Position numbers and translations under genes: made by a program
Shown here: positions 7,359 to 14,190 of the stretch, in pieces
Layout of the letters: every line of letters begins with the position of its first letter
Numbering within the stretch: the stretch's first letter is position 1
The notes under the pieces: generated by a model
Databases searched by the model: none
What the model was told of the DNA's origin: nothing
What the model saw: the letters and a program-made list of their open reading frames with translations, nothing else
Assembly (NCBI RefSeq): GCF_023715645.1
Contig: NZ_JAMBOP010000006.1
Span: forward strand, 62,001 to 126,000
Reading direction: 5' to 3'
Length of the DNA stretch: 64,000 bases
DNA from: Bacillus cytotoxicus
Lineage (GTDB): Bacteria; Bacillota; Bacilli; Bacillales; Bacillaceae_G

Positions 7359-7695
7359 TGTTGAGCCAGTAACTCAATTTGATATTAAGAGAGCTCAAGT
7401 TCAATATGCAAACTCTCAAGTACGTTATACAGATGTGATTGTTCAAATTCCATGCAGGGCCAAAGCGATTGATGAGTTAAAACCAACAACAGCATATGAT
7501 GCAAAATACGAACTTTTTGAGGATTATACAATTGGAATTTGGCGGTATAAACGGGCTGGAAATCAGCGATTCGATTGGGATGAAGCTGAGGAACTATGTA
7601 GGCAAGCAAGGGATAGCAAACAAGCAATTCCAATACGACTTTACTTGTCGGCAGAACAAACATTTATACCAGAAGATGTTGTGCAGTATTTATGA
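7333..7695 (+). CDS. Phage protein of unknown function
   Basis: A 120-residue protein with start ATG after GGAGGCGAAAGGCA, inside the end of the preceding gene. The sequence (MPKQLTIFDVEPVTQF ... WRYKRAGNQRFDWDEAEELCRQA) is not recognised. It lies in the replication-associated operon. Confidence 0.7.
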   Translation: MPKQLTIFDVEPVTQFDIKRAQVQYANSQVRYTDVIVQIPCRAKAIDELKPTTAYDAKYELFEDYTIGIWRYKRAGNQRFDWDEAEELCRQARDSKQAIPIRLYLSAEQTFIPEDVVQYL

Positions 7696-7775
7696 GATTA
7701 CACAAAAAAAAGCCGAGATTGCTCCCGACATAATTATTCGACAAAGTAATTATAGCATAAATGGGAGTGATTTCG

Positions 7776-7967
7776 TTGGCGATTATTCAAGAAAATATTG
7801 CAGAAATGACAGCTGAAATAGATTTAAAAGAAAACAAGATTTATGTAGTGAAAGATGGACAGATTAAGCAAATAGATCCACCATCCAGTGGACATGGCGA
7901 GCATTCTTTAATATACAAGAACAATAAAGTAATTCGTATTGAAAAGCGGGAAACAGTGTTGATTTAA
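7776..7967 (+). CDS. XtrA/YqaO-like small phage protein
   Basis: A TTG start at 7776 after GGGAGTGATTTCG gives a 63-residue protein. The layout, a EIDLKENKIYVVKDGQIK strand pair then GHGEHSLIYKNNKVIRIE, resembles XtrA of PBSX and YqaO of skin, which are short phage proteins of unknown function. An upstream in-frame ATG (7761) overlaps the ribosome site and is less likely. Confidence 0.6.
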   Translation: MAIIQENIAEMTAEIDLKENKIYVVKDGQIKQIDPPSSGHGEHSLIYKNNKVIRIEKRETVLI

Positions 7968-7974
7968 TACGATG

Positions 7975-8037
7975 TCGCCACAAGTGGCGAAGGTGTGGTT
8001 GCAGTATAATTCGAACTTTCCCCACAAATGGGGAAAG
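7975..8037. other. Twin hairpins with a shared core
   Basis: TCGCCAC/GTGGCGA (7975-7990) and CTTTCCCCA/TGGGGAAAG (8016-8037) are both perfect stems. Each has the core CCACAARTGG and each is followed by AAGGTG, which looks like a ribosome site but has no start codon close by. They lie 46 bp before the next small reading frame. Confidence 0.5.
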
Positions 8038-8083
8038 GTGATTAAGACCAATTTTGAATTTTGTTGAGAAAGTAGGTTGGTAA

Positions 8084-8161
8084 ATGATAGAAGTCATTAT
8101 TTGTTCCGTGTTGATAATCGTTAGCTTTATTATTCAAAAATATATGAATGATGGTTATTAA
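8084..8161 (+). CDS. Putative 25-residue membrane peptide
   Basis: The frame MIEVIICSVLIIVSFIIQKY... is almost entirely one hydrophobic segment with a polar tail, preceded by AGTAGGTTGGTAA. It is short, so it could be chance, but its composition and position in a run of small genes favour a real single-span peptide. Confidence 0.4.
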   Translation: MIEVIICSVLIIVSFIIQKYMNDGY

Positions 8162-8199
8162 ACAAAAGCGTTATTTTGCGAAAAAAGGAGAAAGAAAGA

Positions 8200-8355
8200 A
8201 TGAACGAGATAATTGAAGAAGGCGCAAAATGTCCAACATGTAAATTGAATCATTTATTGATTTACCTTAACCATGAGGGAGTGCGTACATTTGAATGTCA
8301 TCATTGCGGACATTACAGTTTCGATACCATTGAGATATTAACTGAAGGAGAGTAA
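8200..8355 (+). CDS. Small zinc-ribbon phage protein (51 residues)
   Basis: The ATG follows AAAAGGAGAAAGAAAGA. Two knuckles, CPTC (residues 10-13) and CHHCGHY (about 33-39), form a zinc ribbon. It is preceded by the recurring TTATTT...GGAGAA leader found before several neighbours and followed 3 bp later by a YopX gene. Probably a small nucleic-acid or protein adaptor; function unknown. Confidence 0.65.
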   Translation: MNEIIEEGAKCPTCKLNHLLIYLNHEGVRTFECHHCGHYSFDTIEILTEGE

Positions 8356-8358
8356 GAG

Positions 8359-8754
8359 ATGAAGAAAATTAAATTTCGTGCATGGGATAAACATAAAAAA
8401 GTTATGTGTGACGTTTTAAATATAAATTTTGATGCTGGTGTAGTTCATATCAAAGACCAAAAAACAAATTTGTATTGGGGAAGGAAGTTTGAAGATGTAG
8501 AACTACTTCAATACACAGGCGAGAAAGATGCGTGGGATAAGGAAATTTTTGAAGGGGATGTTGTTTATCAAGAATTTTATGACCGTATATCAGAAAAACA
8601 TGGACTTACAGGAGCGGTTAAACAGATGGAAGGTGCTTGGTGGATTGATAATGAAACAGATCAAGCAGAGAGGTTATGGAGTGAAGTGAATTTAAATCAC
8701 ATAAAGGGTAACAAATTTGAGAATCCTGAGTTGTTGGAAAATCAAACAAAATAG
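8359..8754 (+). CDS. YopX family protein (first of two)
   Basis: A 131-residue protein with the YopX hallmarks: KKIKFRAWDKHKKVM at the N-terminus, then LLQYTGEKDAWDKEIFEGDVV (a variant of QYTGLKDKNGKEIYEGDI), and a C-terminal NKFENPELLE. YopX proteins are common small phage proteins with no known biochemical role. A second member follows directly. Confidence 0.88.
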   Translation: MKKIKFRAWDKHKKVMCDVLNINFDAGVVHIKDQKTNLYWGRKFEDVELLQYTGEKDAWDKEIFEGDVVYQEFYDRISEKHGLTGAVKQMEGAWWIDNETDQAERLWSEVNLNHIKGNKFENPELLENQTK

Positions 8755-8781
8755 TTATTTTGGAGAAAGGGAGAATGAGAG

Positions 8782-9201
8782 ATGAGAGAAACTAAGTTTA
8801 GAGGTAAATGTGAAGGTAATTGGATGTATGGAAGTTACGCTAAAACGGGGGCAGGATTGCATTATATTGTTCCTCAAAATTTAATTTCAAATCAATTGCT
8901 TGGTTATGTCGTAGACAAAAAATCAGTAGGTGAATATACAGGGCTTAAAGATGCGCATGGAAATGAAATATATGAAGGCAGCAGTGATGGTTTTTATATT
9001 GTAAAAAATGGAGAATTCCCAGTTAGATGTCACGAAACAGGTGATATTATCGATAATGCTGTTGGATGGTACTTGGATCCTATAGATAAATCAGTTGAGC
9101 CGTTCAATTGGGAGATTCCATTAAATAGTTTTTGGATTAGTAGATTGGATGATGGTTTTGACAAAAACATTTATGACAATCCAGAACTACTGAAAAACTA
9201 A
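8782..9201 (+). CDS. YopX family protein (second of two)
   Basis: A 139-residue protein with RETKFRGKCEGNWMYGS, EYTGLKDAHGNEIYEG and a C-terminal IYDNPELLKN, all typical of YopX. It carries an N-terminal region different from the first copy, so the pair is not a recent tandem duplication. It has the same type of leader (TTATTT, then GGGAGAA) upstream. Confidence 0.88.
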   Translation: MRETKFRGKCEGNWMYGSYAKTGAGLHYIVPQNLISNQLLGYVVDKKSVGEYTGLKDAHGNEIYEGSSDGFYIVKNGEFPVRCHETGDIIDNAVGWYLDPIDKSVEPFNWEIPLNSFWISRLDDGFDKNIYDNPELLKN

Positions 9202-9238
9202 TACAAAATCCTTATTTGAAAGAAATGGAGAAGATGTT

Positions 9239-9436
9239 ATGACGAAAGAAGAAAAAGAACTATTGCGTCAACAAGCAATAAAAGAAAATGAAAAAAGGAT
9301 TTCACATTTAGAAACATTCCTAGATGGATTACCACTTGATACAGATGTTAACAAGACGGTTTCGTTAGAAATAGGAACAGCAATTATGTTTATTGAGCAA
9401 GAAATAGAGAAACTTAAATCTTATGTATTTGAATAG
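9239..9436 (+). CDS. Small coiled-coil phage protein
   Basis: A 65-residue Glu/Lys-rich helical protein; ATG after ATGGAGAAGATGTT. Pattern suggests a short helical hairpin. Function unknown; part of the run of cargo genes with shared leaders. Confidence 0.65.
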   Translation: MTKEEKELLRQQAIKENEKRISHLETFLDGLPLDTDVNKTVSLEIGTAIMFIEQEIEKLKSYVFE

Positions 9437-9466
9437 AATCGTTATTTGAGAAAGGGGGAATAGTTT

Positions 9467-9667
9467 ATGACAGATGAAATGAAAAAGAATCTTGAATTAA
9501 GACAAAAGATAATCGAATTAGGTTATGAAATTTCTGGTGATATTGACCATGGTGAGTGCTTTTATGAATTAGAAATGTTAAATGACTTTTGTGAGTCTTT
9601 AGACAGAATGAAGGAGCTTGCATTGGAGTACTGGGAATCAAATAAGAAAACACTTAATGAGGATTAA
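9467..9667 (+). CDS. Small acidic phage protein
   Basis: A 66-residue acidic helical protein starting after AAAGGGGGAATAGTTT. No family recognised. It is the last gene before a strong terminator at 9698-9725. Confidence 0.65.
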   Translation: MTDEMKKNLELRQKIIELGYEISGDIDHGECFYELEMLNDFCESLDRMKELALEYWESNKKTLNED

Positions 9668-9697
9668 AACTAAACCAAAACGCTATTGTAAAAAAAA

Positions 9698-9725
9698 TAG
9701 GGCCTGAGGTGCGCTACAGGCCCTA
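9698..9725 (+). terminator. Terminator closing the early cargo run
   Basis: TAGGGCCTG (9698-9706) pairs perfectly with CAGGCCCTA (9717-9725), preceded by an A tract and followed by ATAAAAAA. It is GC-rich against the AT-rich background. The upstream A run also makes it work on the other strand. Confidence 0.65.
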
Positions 9726-9860
9726 ATAAAAAATATGTAAAACGTTAGGGTTGTCTTTATATTACCAAAAAAGGTAATTGAATTCCATATTGAGGTTGTT
9801 GAGAAAAAAATAGAATGTATTAATAAATATTTCATTTTGTATAAAAGTGAGGTAACGAGA

Positions 9861-10184
9861 TTGAGAGTTGATAAAACCTTATCAGAATTGTGGCATCTTA
9901 GAGGTAATACAGATGGATCAATGACTCGTGAAGAGTACGAAAAAGAAGCTCAAGATATTGCTTTTATGGCAATAAACGCAATTAAAAAGTTACAGGAAGA
10001 AATAAGCCTTCTAAAAGCATCTCGAGGAGCATCTATACATGAATATCGCCAATTGTCTAATAAAAAAATGAAGTTAAAAGAGGAAAATGAGTTTTTAAGA
10101 GATGACGTCCAAATTAGGGATGAGCGTATTGAGGAACTTAAGAAGGAATTATATGCATTAAAAAGAGCAGCTAGCAAAAGCTAG
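9861..10184 (+). CDS. Coiled-coil phage protein
   Basis: A TTG at 9861 after GAGGTAACGAGA gives a 107-residue protein. Residues about 38-100 are a long heptad-repeat coiled coil (KKLQEEISLLKA, KLKEENEFLRDDVQ, RIEELKKELYALK). Function unknown. Its last codons and stop lie inside a perfect 11-bp palindrome. Confidence 0.65.
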   Translation: MRVDKTLSELWHLRGNTDGSMTREEYEKEAQDIAFMAINAIKKLQEEISLLKASRGASIHEYRQLSNKKMKLKEENEFLRDDVQIRDERIEELKKELYALKRAASKS

Positions 10185-10190
10185 CTGCTC
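10165..10190 (+). terminator. Perfect hairpin across a stop codon
   Basis: GAGCAGCTAGC (10165-10175) and GCTAGCTGCTC (10180-10190) form an 11-bp perfect stem with an AAAA loop; the TAG at 10182-10184 ends the coiled-coil gene. No T tract follows, so it may stabilise the mRNA 3' end or cause pausing. Confidence 0.45.
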
Positions 10191-10275
10191 ATCTCCAAGG
10201 GGGAACAAGGAGAAAAGATTACCGTGTCATCTACAGTATTGACGGAATATTGAGTTTTATTCAGGAGGTAGAAGG

Positions 10276-10425
10276 ATGGATAAATCAAAAGAAACAAAGG
10301 AACAACAAATTCAAGGTTGGTATGAGTGGTTAAAAAGAAGATATGAGCAACATGATGGTAGAACTTCAAAAATAACATTAAAAACTTATCTTGATAATAT
10401 GGAACGAATATTAAAAATGAAGTAG
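10276..10425 (+). CDS. Small phage protein (49 residues)
   Basis: ATG 5 bases after AGGAGGTAGAAGG opens a 49-residue basic, helical frame (MDKSKETKEQQIQGWYEWLKR...). The very good ribosome site and the following gene starting 13 bp later support it. No function known. Confidence 0.6.
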   Translation: MDKSKETKEQQIQGWYEWLKRRYEQHDGRTSKITLKTYLDNMERILKMK

Positions 10426-10438
10426 GAGGTAGAGGGAA

Positions 10439-10672
10439 ATGGAAATAAAGGTAAAAGATCTGGTATTAAACTACATTCAAAAAGGATCTAAATACAAAAT
10501 AATACATTACGATAAAAATAACGGATTTACAGTATATAAGTGTGAAATCGGAGCTATTGATTCTACATCTATATTCATGTTGGTTTTTGAAATGAATGGA
10601 GAAGAAGTTGACGACGCTAGATGGATGCATTGGCGAGAAATAGATGCTATAGAAAAAATTCAAACAAAATAA
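10439..10672 (+). CDS. Small beta-rich phage protein
   Basis: A 77-residue protein after TAGGAGGTAGAGGGAA. Alternating hydrophobic strands (KYKIIHYDKNNGFTVYKCEIG) and a WMHWREIDAIEK tail suggest a compact beta fold. Not recognised. It is the last gene before the late-control region. Confidence 0.65.
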   Translation: MEIKVKDLVLNYIQKGSKYKIIHYDKNNGFTVYKCEIGAIDSTSIFMLVFEMNGEEVDDARWMHWREIDAIEKIQTK

Positions 10673-10699
10673 TCCTTTGAAACAAAAGGAAATAGCATT

Positions 10700-10755
10700 T
10701 TGACAGCCATTTAGTGTAAATGGTATTCAACATTTGTTATTATGAATGGTATAAT
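10700..10755 (+). promoter_or_regulatory. Candidate promoter pair with operator before the late regulator
   Basis: TTGACA at 10700-10705 is followed at 17 bp by GTATTC, and a consensus TATAAT lies at 10750-10755 (17 bp after a weak TCAACA). The inverted repeat CCATTT...AAATGG (10707-10712, 10718-10723) fills the spacer after TTGACA and is a candidate operator. Which start is used is not decidable by eye. Confidence 0.5.
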
Positions 10756-10793
10756 AATGAAAAATTAAATATTTAGTCCTACTGGAAGAACCA

Positions 10794-10851
10794 GCGGACA
10801 TCAAACTATAAAGAGCAGCAATCATGCTCTTTGGTTTGGTGTCCGCTTTTT
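10794..10851 (+). terminator. Large terminator or attenuator before the late regulator gene
   Basis: GCGGACA (10794-10800) pairs with TGTCCGC ending at 10846, extended by CAAAC/GTTTG, with an inner AAGAGCA/TGCTCTT stem (10811-10817, 10825-10831), then TTTTTG. It lies between the candidate promoter and the ArpU-like gene, so late transcription must pass it. Confidence 0.7.
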
Positions 10852-10885
10852 GTTTGTTATCAAATAGACAAGGAGTGTTTTATAT

Positions 10886-11350
10886 ATGGAACAATTGACA
10901 TTCTTACCGAAAATTGACCGTAAAGCTACACAAGATCGCATAGAAACAGTTCTTGAAAGTATTCGGATTTATAGACAATTCGGTATGATTAGAAATGAAA
11001 TGAAAGTGACGGCTTCTTGTGAAGTTAGATATCACGGGCCAACAAATGTGGTGGGTAATCCAGCTGAAGATGTTGCTCTTGAAAATGTAGAATTAAGTAA
11101 GCGAGAAGAGAGACTACAACGCCTGTCTTTTCAAGTGGATAAGGCATTAAGTCGTTTTAGCAAGAATCAACGGGACATAATTGTAAAACGTTACTTGGAA
11201 GATGAAGAAATCTTTGATTATATGGTTTATAACGAGATCGGAATGAGTGAACGGACATATAGACGAAATAAATCTAATGCTTTTTATAAACTTGCTTTTG
11301 CTCTTAGGTTAGAAGTTTACGAGCAAGAGGAACAGGTAGGTGGTGAGTAA
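10886..11350 (+). CDS. ArpU-family phage late transcription regulator
   Basis: A 154-residue protein with the ArpU/RinA-type sigma-like C-terminal region (RFSKNQRDIIVKRYLED ... EIGMSERTYRRNKSNAFYKLAFAL, about 92-140), which contains a helix-turn-helix like sigma region 4. This family switches on packaging, morphogenesis and lysis genes. It lies exactly between the early and late halves, and its start overlaps nothing upstream except the attenuator-like hairpin. It overlaps the recombinase gene by one base. Confidence 0.85.
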   Translation: MEQLTFLPKIDRKATQDRIETVLESIRIYRQFGMIRNEMKVTASCEVRYHGPTNVVGNPAEDVALENVELSKREERLQRLSFQVDKALSRFSKNQRDIIVKRYLEDEEIFDYMVYNEIGMSERTYRRNKSNAFYKLAFALRLEVYEQEEQVGGE

Positions 11351-11892
11351 TGAACTTTGTTCAACCTATTCGTGATCCAGAGCAAATACAACAAATAAAA
11401 GATTATTTGAAAGAGAAGAGTGAACGTAATTATATTCTGTTTGTTGTGGGTGTTAACACTGGATTACGCATTAGTGATATTTTGAAGCTAAAGATTGGTG
11501 ACTTAAAAGGAAGCCACATCTCAATGCGCGAAATGAAAACAGGTAAGCAGAAACGTATTCAAATTACTGCAGCATTAAGAAGAGAGTTGAAATGGTTCAT
11601 TGAAGAGAGAGAAGATCATGAGTACTTAATTAAAAGCAGACAAGGTAGTAACAAACCGATTGGTCGTAGTATGGCATACAAAATACTCAGAAGTACAGCA
11701 GCAGAGTTTGGTATAGATGAGATTGGCACACATACATTACGTAAGACATTTGGATATCATATGTACATGCAGACAAAGAATATAGCGTTGCTTATGGAGA
11801 TATTTAATCATTCATCAGAAAGAGTAACACTTAGATATATAGGGGTAAACCAAGATGCAATGGATAGAGCGATGACTAAGTTTAAGATTTAG
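11350..11892 (+). CDS. Short tyrosine recombinase (catalytic domain only)
   Basis: 180 residues, about half the usual integrase length. The catalytic set is visible: Arg in NTGLRISDILKL, Lys in MKTGKQKR, His-x-x-Arg in GTHTLRKTFGYHMY, His in IFNHSS and the Tyr nucleophile in TLRYIGV. The N-terminal core-binding domain is missing, leaving a short extension. Since a serine recombinase sits at the att end, this enzyme is probably not the main integrase; dimer resolution or a late regulatory role is possible. Its ATG overlaps the ArpU-like stop. Confidence 0.85.
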   Translation: MNFVQPIRDPEQIQQIKDYLKEKSERNYILFVVGVNTGLRISDILKLKIGDLKGSHISMREMKTGKQKRIQITAALRRELKWFIEEREDHEYLIKSRQGSNKPIGRSMAYKILRSTAAEFGIDEIGTHTLRKTFGYHMYMQTKNIALLMEIFNHSSERVTLRYIGVNQDAMDRAMTKFKI

Positions 11893-11919
11893 TAATTCGC
11901 TTTTTATTTATGTAGATGG

Positions 11920-11948
11920 GCAGGTACAACATAAAAAGTGTCGAATAA
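11920..11948 (+). promoter_or_regulatory. Candidate sigma-H promoter of the prophage spoVS
   Basis: GCAGGTACA (11920-11928), 11 bp, then GTCGAATAA (11940-11948) fits the sigma-H pattern RnAGGAwWW-N11/12-RnnGAATww with one mismatch in the -35 part. B. subtilis spoVS is sigma-H dependent, which makes the match meaningful, but it is read by eye. Confidence 0.4.
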
Positions 11949-12059
11949 ATACATTCAAATAGTATTGTTTGCTTTTGATATGAATATTAGTTAAAGATAC
12001 GTTAATTACATTCCAGTCAGTAACCAAAAAGTCGATTAAATAACAGAGGAGCAACTTAC

Positions 12060-12335
12060 ATGGAAAATATATTAAAAGTATCATCAAAATCAAATCCCAA
12101 TTCAGTTGCAGGCGCAGTTGCAGGCGTATTAAGAGAAAGGGGTAATGTAGAAATTCAAGCGATTGGAGCCGGCGCTGTAAATCAAGCGATTAAATCCATT
12201 GCTATTGCAAGAGGATTCGTAGCTCCTAGTGGTATTGACTTGGTTCTCATTCCAGCGTTTCACGAGGTTTCAATCGATAATGAAGAAAGAACAGCAATCA
12301 GACTAATTGTAGGTCCTAGAAAATCTAGGTCTTAG
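12060..12335 (+). CDS. SpoVS family protein carried by the prophage
   Basis: 91 residues against 86 in the host protein; begins MENILKVSSKSNPNSVAGAV and contains GAGAVNQAIKSIAIARGFVAPSG, near-identical to the SpoVS signature, with a short basic extension RKSRS at the end. SpoVS is an Alba-like nucleic-acid-binding protein needed for spore maturation after stage V and affecting septation. The divergence (for example IDLVLIPAFHEVSIDNEE) suggests a phage-adapted paralogue beside the host spoVS elsewhere. It stands alone between an upstream candidate sigma-H promoter and a strong terminator. Confidence 0.92.
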   Translation: MENILKVSSKSNPNSVAGAVAGVLRERGNVEIQAIGAGAVNQAIKSIAIARGFVAPSGIDLVLIPAFHEVSIDNEERTAIRLIVGPRKSRS

Positions 12336-12363
12336 AAGAGACCAAAAATATAAGAATATTTGA

Positions 12364-12397
12364 AAAGACCGATAGAAGTCGGTCTTTTTCTTTTTTT
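12364..12397 (+). terminator. Terminator of the prophage spoVS unit
   Basis: AAAGACCGA (12364-12372) pairs with TCGGTCTTT (12379-12387), followed by TTTTCTTTTTTT. A textbook rho-independent terminator that isolates the spoVS gene from the late operon. Confidence 0.85.
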
Positions 12398-12557
12398 ACT
12401 TATAGTTACCCATTTTTATTGTGTTGTGTAACTCAAAATAGAAAGTCTTATAAAGTTACTGATATCAATGGATTCAGCGTTTGGCTTAGTTACACAAAAT
12501 ATAAGATATGGATAACTCATTATTAATATTAAAACTTATATGAAAAGGGGATTAGGA

Positions 12558-12728
12558 ATGAATTTTTCAGATGAAGTATGGGATGAAGTAGAAATATTTA
12601 TGGAAGTAATGGATGAGATAAAATGTCGGAAAGCCAAAAAGAGAATGAGACAACGAAAGCTATTTAATAGAAAGAACAAGTCGCAGCAGAGGAATTGGAA
12701 GAAATGGAAAAGGATAAATAAAAAATAA
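12558..12728 (+). CDS. Small basic phage protein
   Basis: ATG at 12558 after AGGGGATTAGGA gives 56 residues (an in-frame ATG at 12540 would add six). An acidic N-terminus (DEVWDEVEIFMEVMDEIK) is followed by a very basic tail (KAKKRMRQRKL ... KWKRINKK), suggesting nucleic-acid contact. No family recognised. It precedes the gene-poor region at 12729-13244. Confidence 0.6.
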   Translation: MNFSDEVWDEVEIFMEVMDEIKCRKAKKRMRQRKLFNRKNKSQQRNWKKWKRINKK

Positions 12729-12784
12729 GTGGCAGAGTCGTGACCGTTTTTTGACCGCAAAAGTGCCGGTTGTTTTGGATTTAT

Positions 12785-13095
12785 CGTGTTATATTTGTAT
12801 TGTGAGAAGTGGCGGAAATAACACGACCCACAAGGTTACTTTTTAATTTAAACGGTCCTTTTGTATTATGGTTTTGAACTTGGTTTCCGACAGCTTCGAT
12901 GGTGCAGATCGAATGAACATTGAAGTATTAAAGAGCTTTTGCTCTTCTTTGAACTGATGGTAGCAGTGCTGTATATCATATATCATCAGTTGAAAGAGGC
13001 GTGAAAACTCCTTGACCAAAATTAATGAAGTATGAAGCACACATGACTTGTCTATTTTTGAAAGACCGTTATCCAATCGAGGTAGCGGTTTTTTA
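12785..13095 (+). ncRNA. Candidate structured phage RNA ending in a terminator
   Basis: No convincing gene fills 12729-13244. The stretch has three stems, CGTGTTAT/ATAACACG (12785-12792, 12818-12825), AAGAGC/GCTCTT (12931-12936, 12941-12946) and AACTGATG/CATCAGTT (12952-12959, 12984-12991), and ends with ACCGTTATC/GGTAGCGGT (13065-13073, 13081-13089) plus TTTTT, a terminator with no gene in front of it. A transcript of about 300 nt is inferred; the promoter is uncertain. From 13096 to 13244 nothing else was seen. Confidence 0.4.
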
Positions 13096-13244
13096 CTTTA
13101 TTTAATTGAGATTAAAAACTTCATTTACCGTAATTATAGTAATAGTTAGGATTTTGACGAAAGGGCAACTGGCGCGCGTTTGCTCTTTTCACTTGTTGGA
13201 AAACATCTCCTATGTAATAATTGGATATAGTAGGAGGTGAGAAA

Positions 13245-13691
13245 ATGAGTATGTTAAATGAATTTCTTAGTAATAGACAAAAAGAGCAAGAGCAAGCAGA
13301 ACAAGAGATAGTATTGAAGCAAAAAGAACATCTTGAATATGTAAGAAGCCTTTATAAACTTGTTAAAGAATATCTTAAAGAGACAGAAGAAAAAGGTTTA
13401 GTTACAATTGAATCAATGAATCGTGCGCGTTCTTCTAAAGAACTAGCGGGATTTATTACAAATTTCTCGGATGAAAAAATACATTTTGTTCCTTTGAGAA
13501 TAGACTATGAAAATAATGAACGAGTAAGCGTGGTTATTAGAAATACTAATTATGATTTAATTGATAATGTTTACTTGTTTGTTTCTCAAGGTAATTGGAA
13601 TTTATTTGATAATCGACCTAATAGGTTGATTAATACACAGTTAGATAAAGAGAACTTTGAGTCATTATTAATAAGTCTATTAGAAAAGTAA
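13245..13691 (+). CDS. Phage protein of unknown function with N-terminal coiled coil
   Basis: ATG after GTAGGAGGTGAGAAA gives 148 residues; an in-frame TTG 24 bases upstream lacks a site. A charged helical N-terminus (QKEQEQAEQEIVLKQKEHL) precedes a beta-rich C-terminal half (IHFVPLRIDYENNERVSVVIRN). It resembles short proteins of unknown function common in Bacillus genomes. It has its own terminator, so it may be a cargo gene. Confidence 0.65.
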   Translation: MSMLNEFLSNRQKEQEQAEQEIVLKQKEHLEYVRSLYKLVKEYLKETEEKGLVTIESMNRARSSKELAGFITNFSDEKIHFVPLRIDYENNERVSVVIRNTNYDLIDNVYLFVSQGNWNLFDNRPNRLINTQLDKENFESLLISLLEK

Positions 13692-13702
13692 ATAAAGATA
13701 TA

Positions 13703-13729
13703 AAAGCATTCCTTATGGGGTGCTTTTTT
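13703..13729 (+). terminator. Terminator after the gene at 13245
   Basis: AAAGCATTCC (13703-13712) and GGGGTGCTTT (13717-13726) form a 10-bp stem with two G-U pairs, TTAT loop, followed by more T. Confidence 0.7.
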
Positions 13730-13761
13730 ATTATGTAAAAATTACATAGGTGGTGATTCGT

Positions 13762-14190
13762 GTGTTTGGGATATTAAAAATGTTCAAAGGTACTACTAAT
13801 CACGAACAATTGAAAATTACTGCAATACAAATTCATGATCCGATAGACAAGATGGTTGAAAAGGAAATGGAACAATTAAAATCTATAAAGGATGAAAAGG
13901 AGCAAGAAGAAATGAGCAAATATAAAAAGAAAATTACATCCTTAGAAGAACTTCATCAAGTCATCGATGCATTAGAAACATTAAACAAGAAGTACGTAAT
14001 TACAAAGGTAGTACAACAAAACGAAACTTTACCAAAGGCTAATAGATATCCATTTAATGTTTGGTATGTTGAAGAAGTAGATGTTCTTAAGAAATATTCC
14101 GATGGTGAGGAAATAGTGAAATTCATTTGTAAGGATTGTGGAACTTCATTTAGAGGGAAAAGAGAAAATAAGGAGTGTGAAACAAAATGA
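13762..14190 (+). CDS. Phage protein with C-terminal CxxC motif
   Basis: GTG at 13762 after AGGTGGTGATTC gives 142 residues. The middle part is Lys/Glu-rich and helical; the end FICKDCGTSFRGKRENKEC holds a CxxC knuckle of the zinc-binding type, with a third Cys 13 residues on. It overlaps the next gene by ATGA. Position just before the packaging genes; function unknown. Confidence 0.65.
   Translation: MFGILKMFKGTTNHEQLKITAIQIHDPIDKMVEKEMEQLKSIKDEKEQEEMSKYKKKITSLEELHQVIDALETLNKKYVITKVVQQNETLPKANRYPFNVWYVEEVDVLKKYSDGEEIVKFICKDCGTSFRGKRENKECETK

Noticed and set aside
7496-7816. 106-codon frame overlapping two small phage genes
   Set aside because: Overlaps 7333-7695 and 7776-7967, which have better ribosome sites and sensible sequence.
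12843-13076. 77-codon leftward frame in the gene-free phage region
   Set aside because: No ribosome site, all neighbours run rightwards, and stems of the candidate RNA run through it.
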